From: CAYLMG01 sp964493425
GTDB taxonomy: Bacteria; Planctomycetota; Phycisphaerae; Sedimentisphaerales; Anaerobacaceae
Direction: 5' to 3'
Assembly: GCA_964493425.1 (NCBI GenBank)
Contig: CAZBMW010000004.1
Location: 94,566-158,565, forward strand
Length of the DNA: 64,000 bases
In this document: piece by piece, positions 27,785 to 35,778 of the stretch
Layout: each line of letters begins with the position of its first letter
Numbering within the stretch: the first letter of the stretch is position 1
Translations under genes and position numbers: made by a program
The notes under the pieces: generated by a model
The model's input: the letters and a program-made list of their open reading frames with translations, nothing else
Told to the model about the DNA's origin: nothing
Database searches by the model: none

Positions 27785-27868
27785 ATGAAACAAAATCATA
27801 CAGTTTGTTCTTCATTCACCCGGCTGTCAGGCCTGGAGTTGCTCCTTTTGCGCCGCAAGGCGCAATAA
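27785..27868 (+). CDS. leuL: Leucine-rich leader peptide of the leu operon
   Basis: A 27-codon ORF directly downstream of the operon promoter: after MKQNHTVCSSFTRLSG come Leu-Glu and then four consecutive Leu codons (TTG CTC CTT TTG, 27839-27850), then RRKAQ and a stop. Six of the last fourteen residues are leucine. The fourth Leu codon lies in the left arm of a perfect hairpin whose right arm ends at the stop codon. This is the design of a ribosome-mediated attenuator or stalling leader sensing charged tRNA-Leu. A classic terminator hairpin after it is not evident, only a T-rich run at 27896-27908. The ORF is not preceded by a ribosome site and would be leaderless. Confidence 0.6.
   Translation: MKQNHTVCSSFTRLSGLELLLLRRKAQ
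27848..27865 (+). promoter_or_regulatory. Hairpin at the end of the leu leader ORF
   Basis: TTGCGCC (27848-27854), GCAA tetraloop, GGCGCAA (27859-27865): a perfect 7-bp stem with a GNRA loop. A ribosome stalled at the run of Leu codons would cover its left arm, so folding would report on leucine supply. A weaker GGAG/CTCC stem lies just upstream. Confidence 0.6.
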
Positions 27869-27992
27869 ACACACTACATACACATACTATCCCGATTTCT
27901 TTTTTTTCGCATAAATTCGTAGAATTTTTGCTTCTATTCGTGCATAATAACTGTTTTAAGTTCCGATTAGCAAAAAACTTGGAGTAAGAAAA

Positions 27993-29570
27993 ATGGCTGA
28001 TACAAAAAATGAAAAAATCATAATTTTCGATACTACGCTGCGGGACGGCGAGCAGTCGCCCGGCGCATCTCTTTCTATCGATGAAAAGCTCGAAATCGCT
28101 CAACAGCTTGCGGTTTTAGGCGTTGATGTCATCGAAGCGGGCTTCCCCGTCTCTTCACCTGCACAATTTGAGGCTACAAAGCTCGTCGCCGAGCAGGTTA
28201 CAGGCCCGACTGTTGCGGGCCTGGCACGCGCAAATGATAAAGACATCGAGGCCGCTGCAAAGGCTGTCGAGCCGGCGAAAAAAAAGCGAATTCACACTTT
28301 CATCGCAACTTCGCCTATACATATGAAACACAAGCTCAAAAAAAGCCCCGATGAGGTTCTGAAAATGGCAGTAGCCGCAGTAAAGCTGGCAAAAAGCTTC
28401 ACAAATGACGTCGAATTTTCACCCGAAGACGCCTGCAGAAGCGAGATGCCCTTCTTGATTGAGGTCCTGACCGCCGCCATCGAAGCCGGTGCAACGACGC
28501 TGAATATTCCCGACACCGTCGGCTACATCCTGCCTTACGAGTATGGCCGAATAATTGCACAGTTAAAGGAAAAGGTACCCGGTATCAACAACTGCATCAT
28601 CAGCACTCACTGCCACAACGATTTAGGCATGGCCGTCGCAAACTCTCTTGCCGGCGTGCGTAACGGCGCTCGACAGGTCGAATGTTCCGTCAATGGACTC
28701 GGCGAACGTGCCGGTAATGCTGCGCTTGAGGAAATAGTTATGGCAATACACACAAGAACCGACTTCTTTTCAAAGCCGGGTGCCAAATCGCCTATTCTGA
28801 ATATAAACACCAAAGAGATTCACCGCACAAGCCAGCTCGTATCGAGACTGACCGGCTTCGTCATTCAGCCGAACAAGGCCATCGTCGGCGCCAACGCCTT
28901 CGCTCACGAATCAGGCGTTCACGTCGATGGAGTTCTGAAGGAAAAACTGACTTATGAAATTATGAAACCCGAAACAATAGGCCTGTCCGGCTCGCGAATG
29001 GTGCTCGGCAGACACACAGGCAGACACGGCTTCAAGGATAGATGCGAACAGCTCGGCTTTAAATTAAAAGAAGCCGAGCTTGAGCAGGCCTACAACAGGT
29101 TCCTTGAAATCGCAGACAAGAAAAAAGAGGTCTTCGATGACGATATCGCTGCGATTATCAGCGATGAAATCCACGTCGTCGTTGAGCATATCTATCACTT
29201 GAAGTATCTGCACGTCGCCTGCGGCACGGGTACTCTGCCGACCGCGAGCGTCAAGATTATTGTAAGAGGCGAAGAAAAACAGGCTGCCGCCTGCGGTGAC
29301 GGCCCTGTCGACGCAGCTTATGAAGCTATAAGAGAAGCTACCGGCCTGTCGCCGAAGCTCGAAAGCTATTCCATCAGGGCTGTTACCAGCGGAAAAGAAG
29401 CACTCGGCGAAGCCACCGTTAAAATAAAAGATGACGGCAGAGTCTTTATCGGCCGAGGTGTCTCGACGGACATCATCGAAGCCTCCGCAAAGGCATACGT
29501 TGACGCCATAAACAGAATGCTCTCAACTAAAAAACAGGACACCGAAACCGATATAACTGACAAGGTGTAA
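27993..29570 (+). CDS. leuA: 2-isopropylmalate synthase
   Basis: 525 residues, full length. Condenses acetyl-CoA with 2-oxoisovalerate, the committed step of leucine synthesis. The catalytic barrel begins FDTTLRDGEQSPGASL, with metal-binding HCHNDLGMAVANS and VECSVNGLGERAGN, then the linker HESGVHVDG. Residues about 400-510 are the LeuA dimer/regulatory domain that binds leucine for feedback inhibition. A GGAG lies 10 bases before the ATG. It heads leuA-leuC-leuD-leuB, and the long 5' region with a Leu-codon leader suggests transcriptional or translational control by leucine. Confidence 0.95.
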   Translation: MADTKNEKIIIFDTTLRDGEQSPGASLSIDEKLEIAQQLAVLGVDVIEAGFPVSSPAQFEATKLVAEQVTGPTVAGLARANDKDIEAAAKAVEPAKKKRIHTFIATSPIHMKHKLKKSPDEVLKMAVAAVKLAKSFTNDVEFSPEDACRSEMPFLIEVLTAAIEAGATTLNIPDTVGYILPYEYGRIIAQLKEKVPGINNCIISTHCHNDLGMAVANSLAGVRNGARQVECSVNGLGERAGNAALEEIVMAIHTRTDFFSKPGAKSPILNINTKEIHRTSQLVSRLTGFVIQPNKAIVGANAFAHESGVHVDGVLKEKLTYEIMKPETIGLSGSRMVLGRHTGRHGFKDRCEQLGFKLKEAELEQAYNRFLEIADKKKEVFDDDIAAIISDEIHVVVEHIYHLKYLHVACGTGTLPTASVKIIVRGEEKQAAACGDGPVDAAYEAIREATGLSPKLESYSIRAVTSGKEALGEATVKIKDDGRVFIGRGVSTDIIEASAKAYVDAINRMLSTKKQDTETDITDKV

Positions 29571-29592
29571 TCAAACGAAAGGATTGCCAAAA

Positions 29593-30855
29593 ATGGCTAT
29601 GACAATAACAGAAAAAATACTGGCTAAAGCAGCAGGCGCTGAGAAGGTCTCGCCCGGTGAAATTATCGATGCAAAGCTCGACATCGTTATGTGTGTTGAC
29701 GTTACCACACCTCCGGCTATCACAATGCTCGCTGAAAAAGGCATCGATAAGGTATTCGACAGAGAAAAAATTGTTGTTACACCCGACCACTTTCAGCCTG
29801 CAAAAGACATCAAAAGCGCCGAGCTGCATAAACGACTTGATGAATGGGCAAGACGGCACAATATAAAATACTATTACAAGCTCGGCCGCGCCGGCGTCTG
29901 TCACGCACTGCTGCCCGAGCAGGGACACATCAGACCCGGCGAAGTTATCGTTGGGCCGGATTCGCATACCTGTACTTACGGAGCCTTTGCTGCGTTCAGT
30001 ACTGGTGTCGGCTCGACGGATACAGCCGCCGCAATCACTACGGGCAGGCTCTGGTTCAAGGTACCAGCCTCGATGAAATTTGTCCTCAACGGAAAACTGC
30101 CAAAAGGTGCTTACAGCAAAGACGTTATACTGACCATAATCGGCAAAATCGGCGTCGATGGCGCCTTATATAAGGCTATGGAATTTACAGGCCCCGCACT
30201 TTCCGGTATGTCTATGGAAGCCAGAATGACTATCACAAATATGGCTATCGAGGCCGGCGCAAAATCCGGCATCATCGGTTTCGATGAGATAACAAAGCAA
30301 TATCTTGACGAACATCTAAAGGAAAACAAATACTACACACACTTCGAATCCGATGCCGACGCCGAATACGAATCGACACTCGAAATCGACTGTTCCAGCC
30401 TGGAACCGACAGTCGCCCTGCCGCACCTGCCGAGTAATGCCGTCCCCATAAGCGATTGTGCCGGCAAAGAGATGGACCAGGCCTACATCGGTTCCTGCAC
30501 TAACGGCCGAATCGAGGATTTAAGAATCGCCGCAAACATTATGAAGGCAAAACAGGTCGCTATCAGAACTATCATTGTCCCCGCCACACCGACAATCTGG
30601 AAGCAGGCAAAGGATGAAGGCCTGTTCGATATCTTCTACGATGCCGGCTGTGTAATCGCAGCCCCTACCTGCGGCGCGTGTCTGGGTGGTTTTATGGGAG
30701 TCCTGGCTGAAGGTGAAAAGTGCGTCAGCACAACAAACAGGAATTTTGTAGGCAGAATGGGCCATCCGAAAAGCGAGGTTTACCTCGCCAGCCCCGCAAC
30801 CGCCGCAGCAACCGCCATCGAAGGAAAACTAACTGATTGTAGAAAATATATTTAA
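29593..30855 (+). CDS. leuC: 3-isopropylmalate dehydratase large subunit
   Basis: 420 residues from ATG 29593 (AAAGGA 8-9 bases upstream; a TTG at 29584 is less likely). With LeuD it isomerises 2- to 3-isopropylmalate. Aconitase-family marks: GPDSHTCTYGAFAAFSTGVGSTD, and the [4Fe-4S] cysteines in SCTNGRIEDL and TCGACLGG. The length is that of the short, archaeal/Thermotoga-like LeuC branch (about 420 versus about 466), matching the small LeuD. Homoaconitase-type use cannot be excluded by sequence but the leu context decides. Confidence 0.93.
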   Translation: MAMTITEKILAKAAGAEKVSPGEIIDAKLDIVMCVDVTTPPAITMLAEKGIDKVFDREKIVVTPDHFQPAKDIKSAELHKRLDEWARRHNIKYYYKLGRAGVCHALLPEQGHIRPGEVIVGPDSHTCTYGAFAAFSTGVGSTDTAAAITTGRLWFKVPASMKFVLNGKLPKGAYSKDVILTIIGKIGVDGALYKAMEFTGPALSGMSMEARMTITNMAIEAGAKSGIIGFDEITKQYLDEHLKENKYYTHFESDADAEYESTLEIDCSSLEPTVALPHLPSNAVPISDCAGKEMDQAYIGSCTNGRIEDLRIAANIMKAKQVAIRTIIVPATPTIWKQAKDEGLFDIFYDAGCVIAAPTCGACLGGFMGVLAEGEKCVSTTNRNFVGRMGHPKSEVYLASPATAAATAIEGKLTDCRKYI

Positions 30856-30860
30856 CATTG

Positions 30861-30880
30861 AACATTCAACGTTGAATGTT
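30861..30880. repeat. Perfect 20-bp palindrome between leuC and leuD
   Basis: AACATTCAAC followed by its exact reverse complement GTTGAATGTT, five bases after the leuC stop. As RNA it forms a 10-bp stem with essentially no loop; as DNA it is a symmetric protein-binding site. Either a stability/processing element or an operator. Confidence 0.6.
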
Positions 30881-30903
30881 GGAAGTTCAAAGAAAGGCTT
30901 TTT

Positions 30904-31389
30904 ATGTCTAAAGCTCACGTTTATAAAAGAGACCATATTAATACGGATGAGATTATTCCTGCTCGGTATTTGAATACTGATGATGAGGCCGAGCTGGCCA
31001 GGCACTGTCTCGAAGATTTGGATACCGATTTCGTAAAAAAGGTAAAGGCCGGTGACGTAATTGTCGCCAGTGACGATTTCGGCTGTGGCTCAAGCCGCGA
31101 GCACGCCGTCTGGGCAATTCGCGGTGCAGGTGTTAAAACCGTAATCGCAAAAAGTTACGCTCGAATCTTCTATCGCAACGCAATCAATAACGGCTTTTAC
31201 ATCATCGAATCACAGGATGCCATCGATAAAATCAGCGACGGCGATGAGCTGGAAATCGATTTCAAAAATGGTTTGATTAAAAACAATAAAACTGGTATGG
31301 ATATTAGTTTTAATCCGCTCCCGGATTTCGCACTTGAAATCATAAACGCCGGCGGACTACTGGAACACATAAAAAAGAAAATAAAGTAA
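30904..31389 (+). CDS. leuD: 3-isopropylmalate dehydratase small subunit
   Basis: 161 residues, the short LeuD form that pairs with 420-residue LeuC proteins. It supplies the swivelling domain completing the active site. Signature segments: DHINTDEIIPARYL, the DFGCGSSREHAVWAI loop, and AKSYARIFYRNAINNGF. A GAAAGG ribosome site precedes the ATG. A 20-bp palindrome lies in the 48-base gap after leuC. Confidence 0.94.
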   Translation: MSKAHVYKRDHINTDEIIPARYLNTDDEAELARHCLEDLDTDFVKKVKAGDVIVASDDFGCGSSREHAVWAIRGAGVKTVIAKSYARIFYRNAINNGFYIIESQDAIDKISDGDELEIDFKNGLIKNNKTGMDISFNPLPDFALEIINAGGLLEHIKKKIK

Positions 31390-31412
31390 CCTCTACGACA
31401 AGGAGAACTAAA

Positions 31413-32501
31413 GTGGCGAAAAGTTACAAAATTGCGGTTATAGGTGGAGATGGTACCGGACCGGAAGTGGCTAACGAAGCTGTTAAGGTGTTAAAAACCG
31501 CTGCAGACAAATTCAATTTCAAAGTAGATTTGACCGATTTCGACTTCGGCGGAGAAAGGTACAAAAGAACCGGCGAAACACTGCCCGACAGTGCTATCGA
31601 AGAGCTGCGAGGTTTTGACGCTATCCTGCTCGGCGCTATCGGTCATCCCGATGTAAAGCCCGGTATTCTCGAAAAGGGAATTTTGCTAAAGGCCAGATTC
31701 GAGCTCGACCAGTATATAAATCTTCGGCCGGTAAAACTCTATCCCGGCGTCGAGTGCCCCTTAAAGGACAAAGGCCCCGAACACATCGATTACATCGTCG
31801 TTCGCGAAAACACAGGCGACCTTTACACTGGCACCGGTGGATTCAGTATGAAAGGAACGCCGAACGAGGTAGCGATACAAACATCGGTTTATACGCGTTT
31901 CCAGGTTGACCGCTGCCTGCGGTACGCATTCGAATACGCAAAAAAACGAGGCAAGAAAGCTCGCGGCCTGAGCAATGAAAATACCGTTGGACTTGTCGGA
32001 AAAACAAATGTGCTCACCTATGTTTACGACCTATGGGAAAGGGCCTTTCACGAAATGGGACAAAAAGATTACCCCGATATCAGAAGAGATTATTACCACG
32101 TCGATGCCTGCTGTATGTGGATGGTCAAAAATCCCGAATGGTTCGATGTTCTGGTGACAGGCAATATGTTCGGTGACATCATAACCGACCTCGGCGCAAT
32201 AACTCAGGGCGGCATGGGCATAGCTGCAGGCGGAAACATCAATCCCGAGGGCGTCAGTATGTTCGAGCCTATCGGCGGCTCAGCTCCCAAATATACCGGA
32301 CAGAACGTTATCAATCCTCTCGCTGCCATTTGTGCTATGCAAATGATGCTCGAGACCCTCGGCGAGGACAAAGCTGCGAAAAAGGTTGAAGATTCAGTCA
32401 AATTCGTAACAGGCAATAAGCTCAAATCACTCGCTGCCGGAAAAATGGGATACTCAACAACACAGGTAGGAGATATGGTCGCCGAGAAAACAACAGAATG
32501 A
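31413..32501 (+). CDS. leuB: 3-isopropylmalate dehydrogenase
   Basis: 362 residues, GTG start with AAGGAGAA seven bases upstream. Oxidatively decarboxylates 3-isopropylmalate with NAD+. The beta-decarboxylating dehydrogenase fold shows IAVIGGDGTGPEV, the substrate arginines in the ARFELDQYINLRPVKLY and VVRENTGDLYTG stretches, the metal/lysine region, the NMFGDIITDLGA signature, and the cofactor loop EPIGGSAPKYTG. Isocitrate dehydrogenase relatives share these features; the operon position after leuD supports leuB. It is followed by a GTPase gene after 21 bases. Confidence 0.92.
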   Translation: MAKSYKIAVIGGDGTGPEVANEAVKVLKTAADKFNFKVDLTDFDFGGERYKRTGETLPDSAIEELRGFDAILLGAIGHPDVKPGILEKGILLKARFELDQYINLRPVKLYPGVECPLKDKGPEHIDYIVVRENTGDLYTGTGGFSMKGTPNEVAIQTSVYTRFQVDRCLRYAFEYAKKRGKKARGLSNENTVGLVGKTNVLTYVYDLWERAFHEMGQKDYPDIRRDYYHVDACCMWMVKNPEWFDVLVTGNMFGDIITDLGAITQGGMGIAAGGNINPEGVSMFEPIGGSAPKYTGQNVINPLAAICAMQMMLETLGEDKAAKKVEDSVKFVTGNKLKSLAAGKMGYSTTQVGDMVAEKTTE

Positions 32502-32522
32502 ATTTAAACCGCGGTTAAAAAA

Positions 32523-33509
32523 ATGCCTGCAAATTTAACACCGGAATATTTCAAGGCTGAAAAGTGGTACCGCGAGGCGGCCACCAATGAGGAAAAAATC
32601 CTCGCACTCGAGCGTATGCTCGCTGTTATGCCCAAGCATAAGGGAACCGACCACTTAAAAGCCGACTTGCGAAGAAAACTATCGAAACTAAAAGAAGCCG
32701 CCACACAAAAAACAGGCAAATCAAAAACTACAGACATCTTCTACATCCCAAAAACAGGCGCCGCCCAAATCTCACTGATAGGGACACCGAACAGCGGGAA
32801 AAGCTCAATCGTCGCAAGCTTAACAAACGCCAAAGTCAATGTCGCGGATTTCCCATACGCCACAAATGCTCCCGTACCGGGAATGGTCCGCTTCGAGGAC
32901 ATCCAGATTCAGCTTATCGACACCCCCCCTATTACTGCAGATTTTGTCACGCCGGGTCAGATCGGCGTTTATCGAAACTGTGACCTTATCGCAATCGTCA
33001 TCGACCTCTCGGAAGACATCGAACAACAATTGAACATCCTGCTTGATTTTCTCGAATCAAAAAATCTGCTCATTGACGAAAATACACCCGCAACCGACTT
33101 ATCCGGCAACCGCCTCGGCAAAGCTGCTTTTTATCTCTGCACGAAAGCTGACATTGCAAAATCGAACGCCCTCGAAAACCTGAAAGAAATCACCAAACAC
33201 GATCTCCCGATAATTGTCACCTCAACCGAAACAAACGAAGGTATCGATACACTTGCGCAAAAGCTTTTCGAACTCTCGAATATCATTCGTGTTTATACCA
33301 AACCGCCCGGCAAAAAAGCGGACCTCACCGAGCCTTTCACTCTGCCGGCTGGCTCAACCGTTATGGACCTCGCTAACGCAATCCACCGCGAGCTCGCTGA
33401 AAAATTCAGTTCCGCAAGAATATGGGGGACAGGTGTTTACGACGGCCAGAATGCTCCGAAAGACCATGTCCTCAATGACAAGGATATCCTCGAATTGCAT
33501 TTCACATAA
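32523..33509 (+). CDS. DRG/Obg-type GTPase with TGS domain
   Basis: 328 residues. The N-terminal ~75 residues are helical, then the G domain: Walker A GTPNSGKSSIV (G1), a G2-like NVADFPYATNAPV, DTPP (G3) and CTKAD (G4, TKAD). Residues about 260-328 form a TGS domain (TLPAGSTVMDLANAIH...VLNDKDILELH). This is the layout of DRG-like translational GTPases, whose partners are probably ribosomal; a bacterial-type Obg fold is missing. Immediately after leuB, so possibly the last gene of the operon. Confidence 0.85.
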   Translation: MPANLTPEYFKAEKWYREAATNEEKILALERMLAVMPKHKGTDHLKADLRRKLSKLKEAATQKTGKSKTTDIFYIPKTGAAQISLIGTPNSGKSSIVASLTNAKVNVADFPYATNAPVPGMVRFEDIQIQLIDTPPITADFVTPGQIGVYRNCDLIAIVIDLSEDIEQQLNILLDFLESKNLLIDENTPATDLSGNRLGKAAFYLCTKADIAKSNALENLKEITKHDLPIIVTSTETNEGIDTLAQKLFELSNIIRVYTKPPGKKADLTEPFTLPAGSTVMDLANAIHRELAEKFSSARIWGTGVYDGQNAPKDHVLNDKDILELHFT

Positions 33510-33608
33510 AATCCGGTTATACTTGTCCTTATAAAATCGGCGAGCATACTTTCTATCAATTTTCAGTGCCGTCGAACAAATATGTTAAGCTTGTACAAAT
33601 ATCGGTAT

Positions 33609-33803
33609 ATGGAAGGTTACTGTGGAAAGTGTCTAAAGCAGGTAGTTGTATGGCGAAAGAAAACCAGCATTATACCCAATTCTGTTCTAACTGTTCTGAC
33701 AGTAGGCATCTGGATTCTTTTCTGGCTCAAATCAGCAAAAAAAATGAACAAAAACTTCCGCTGTGCCGAATGTGGAACAGAAGTCTATAAGATAATGCAA
33801 TAA
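33609..33803 (+). CDS. Small zinc-ribbon protein with a transmembrane segment
   Basis: 64 residues from ATG 33609 (ATG 33582 in frame gives 73). The chain is a zinc ribbon split by a membrane helix: YCGKC at the start, a hydrophobic stretch VLTVLTVGIWILFWL in the middle, and CAEC near the end. Such CxxC...CxxC mini-proteins usually bind one Zn. Start codon uncertain since no ribosome site is evident. It precedes another tiny Cys-rich gene by 30 bases. Function unknown. Confidence 0.6.
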   Translation: MEGYCGKCLKQVVVWRKKTSIIPNSVLTVLTVGIWILFWLKSAKKMNKNFRCAECGTEVYKIMQ

Positions 33804-33833
33804 ATTTTCAATATAAAAGGAGTATCTGAAAAC

Positions 33834-34028
33834 ATGGAGTGCAATAAGCAAAATAACTTGAAAAACTGCAACTGTACCTATCCCGGCTGCAGCAAGAAGG
33901 GTCTCTGCTGCGAATGTATACAGTATCACTTATCTGCAAAAGAGCTTCCAGCCTGCTGCTTTCCCGAGAAAATAGAAAAAACATACGACCGTACTTTTAA
34001 AGCCTTTGCCAAGGCTTGGGGCCTGTAA
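33834..34028 (+). CDS. Cysteine-rich DUF6485-like protein
   Basis: 64 residues with eight cysteines, most paired: MECNKQNN...NCNCTYPGCSKKGLCCECIQYH, then LPACCFP. The pattern matches the small DUF6485 family as I recall it; all members are about this size and presumably bind metal or an iron-sulfur cluster. AAGGAG lies 11 bases before the ATG. It follows a small zinc-ribbon gene. Function unknown. Confidence 0.72.
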   Translation: MECNKQNNLKNCNCTYPGCSKKGLCCECIQYHLSAKELPACCFPEKIEKTYDRTFKAFAKAWGL

Positions 34029-34303
34029 AAACCAGTTGTAAGACAGTAGTTGTGTTTATTTTTATTTACGAGAGTGTTGATTTTTATAAACGGATGATGA
34101 AAAAGCACGGACAGCTATTTTTTAAGTCCTGTATAAGTAAAGCTTAATCGATTATAAAGCAGTTATGTTGCAAAAAAGCAACGTGGTGTTAAAATACGTC
34201 ATCTGCTTCATTTTGGAGCTTCAATTATACATATAAATATAAATATTTGATTTTAAGGCTGTTAAGTAACTTTGTCAGAAAGTTTTGACAGCGCAACATC
34301 CTG

Positions 34304-34320
34304 TTGGCATATCTTTTGCA
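34304..34320 (+). promoter_or_regulatory. Candidate sigma54 promoter (-24/-12)
   Basis: TTGGCATATCTTTTGCA fits the YTGGCACGRNNNTTGCW consensus at the invariant GG (34306-34307) and GC (34318-34319), 12 bases apart, with three mismatches in the middle. Transcription would start near 34331. No ORF follows closely; a run of three hairpins does. Confidence 0.45.
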
Positions 34321-34354
34321 CATATTCTTATTTCGGCTCTTTTAGTCAATGATA

Positions 34355-34511
34355 TTGGGCGGACGTCCAAAAAGTACCGAATTTGGAGGAGGATGATTCC
34401 CGCCCAATTTCAGGAACAAACAGAGCTGGCTCGCCAGCTCTGTTAGAAAAATGTACGGGGTCGTTTCGGAGGAGAGCGACTCCGTTTCTAATAGTGCTTT
34501 AGCTCCTCCGA
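34355..34511 (+). ncRNA. Candidate structured non-coding RNA
   Basis: Three stems lie in a row: TTGGGCG/CGCCCAA (34355-34361 with 34401-34407), ACAGAGCTGGC/GCCAGCTCTGT with a 2-base gap (34420-34443), and TCGGAGGAG/CTCCTCCGA (34466-34474 with 34503-34511). The last can alternatively fold as GGAG/CTCC within its left half. They begin about 24 bases after the start expected from the sigma54-like site. The stretch 34029-34613 holds no convincing protein gene. It could instead be a leader of thiE or a decayed mobile element. No T-run terminator is present. Confidence 0.4.
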
Positions 34512-34597
34512 CAGAGACCTTCTGGCGTATCAACTTCTTAAAGGACGCATCTTTCCTCAGTGTTGACTTTTAACTATTCAACTGCATATCAAGGGAG

Positions 34598-34603
34598 TAT
34601 AAT
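34598..34603 (+). promoter_or_regulatory. -10 box for thiE, predicted leaderless
   Basis: A perfect TATAAT lies 10 bases before the thiE ATG (34614). A -35 box at the normal distance is poor. No thiamine riboswitch motif is visible upstream. Confidence 0.45.
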
Positions 34604-34613
34604 CTTTATCTGT

Positions 34614-35666
34614 ATGGAACGGGCAGCCTACAGAATTATTGATGCCAATTTCAACAGGGCAAGGGAAGCGGCTCGCCTCATCGAAGAGTACTGCAGATTT
34701 TATTTGGATTCCAGCCCTTTAACTGCGAGGGCGAAGCAGCTTCGTCATCAGCTTTGCGCCGCCGTCGGCCGTCTGGATGCAATCGGACTTATCTCAAGCA
34801 GGGACACAGCCGGTGATGTCGGCATCGGCCAAGCCGTGGATAAGCAACTTCGAAGAGCCGACCTAAAAGATAGTTTCACCGCCGCCTGCAGGCGGCTTGC
34901 AGAGGCCCTGCGGGTATTAGCAGAGACAATTTCACCGTTCGATTCGCAAGTAGCTGCGGCAATCGAGGATTTGCGGTACAGCTCTTACACACTCGAGAAA
35001 GATATAGTCTTGTTCGGCGATGCAGCAGAGAAGTTCAGAAAAGTTCGGTTGTACGTTGTTATCACAAGCAATTTGCCTGCTGAGGTTTTCTCTTTGGCGC
35101 AGAATTGTGCCGCCGGCGGCGCCGATTGCATTCAACTGAGAGCAAAATCTATTGATGACGACAAACTATACGCTATGGCCGCCGAGTTCGTCAAAATCTG
35201 CAGTGACGGTGGTACGCTCAGCATTGTAAACGATAGAGCCGATGTCGCGGCGGCAGCAGGAGCTGACGGCGTTCATCTCGGCCAGAATGATTTGCCGCCT
35301 CAGGCCGCACGAAAGCTCGCAGCCAGACCCTTGATAATCGGCAAAAGCACACATTCGCCGCAGCAATTAAAAAAAGCCTGTGATGAAGGTGTCAACTACG
35401 TCAGTCTCGGCCCTGTACACTCGACGCCGACCAAACCGACCGCAGAGGCGGTTGGTCTGGATTACGTTTCGAAAGGCATTAAGACACTTGACCAAACCGG
35501 TATCGGCCATGTTGCCATCGGCGGGATAAACACCGAGAATGTCGAAGAAGTGTTAAAGGCTGGTGCGAAAGCAATAGCGGTATGCAGGGCTGTTACCGCA
35601 GCCGAGAATCCAAAGACGGCGTGTCAGAGGTTAAAAGAGAAAATCCTCTCATTTGAGCAGAAGTGA
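34614..35666 (+). CDS. thiE: Thiamine-phosphate synthase with N-terminal ThiD2-type domain
   Basis: 350 residues, a two-domain fusion. Residues 1-135 match the ThiD2 domain (RIIDANFNRAREAARLIEEYCRF, RHQL, SSRDTAGDVG), linked in the literature to HMP-phosphate kinase activity. Residues about 140-350 are ThiE, joining HMP-PP and thiazole phosphate: LRAKS (pyrophosphate), NDRADVAAAAGADGVHLGQNDLP, YVSLGPVHSTPTKP, IGGINTENV. The fusion would do two consecutive steps on one chain. The ATG at 34614 is chosen over an in-frame TTG at 34560, because the conserved start follows and TATAAT lies just upstream. Confidence 0.9.
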   Translation: MERAAYRIIDANFNRAREAARLIEEYCRFYLDSSPLTARAKQLRHQLCAAVGRLDAIGLISSRDTAGDVGIGQAVDKQLRRADLKDSFTAACRRLAEALRVLAETISPFDSQVAAAIEDLRYSSYTLEKDIVLFGDAAEKFRKVRLYVVITSNLPAEVFSLAQNCAAGGADCIQLRAKSIDDDKLYAMAAEFVKICSDGGTLSIVNDRADVAAAAGADGVHLGQNDLPPQAARKLAARPLIIGKSTHSPQQLKKACDEGVNYVSLGPVHSTPTKPTAEAVGLDYVSKGIKTLDQTGIGHVAIGGINTENVEEVLKAGAKAIAVCRAVTAAENPKTACQRLKEKILSFEQK

Positions 35667-35778
35667 TTTTTCAGCTTTAGCGCTCAATGTTCGCTTTTAC
35701 GCTTGTTGTTTTTCACTCTTTGTGATAGAAAGAGTGGTTCAATAACAAAGCAGCACAGACAGATAAAAGGATTAGAAT

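Noticed and set aside
27769..27987. 72-residue ORF overlapping the leu leader in another frame
   Set aside because: The frame with the run of Leu codons directly behind the promoter explains the region better.
27600..27992. T-box leader before leuA
   Set aside because: No T-box sequence (AGGGTGG-type) or terminator/antiterminator pair is visible.
34342..34533. 63-residue minus-strand ORF
   Set aside because: It is fully explained by the hairpin-rich non-coding stretch; no start signal and no conserved protein pattern.
34029..34613. TPP riboswitch before thiE
   Set aside because: The conserved CTGAGA and ACCTGA-type segments are absent, and TATAAT sits 10 bases before the start codon.
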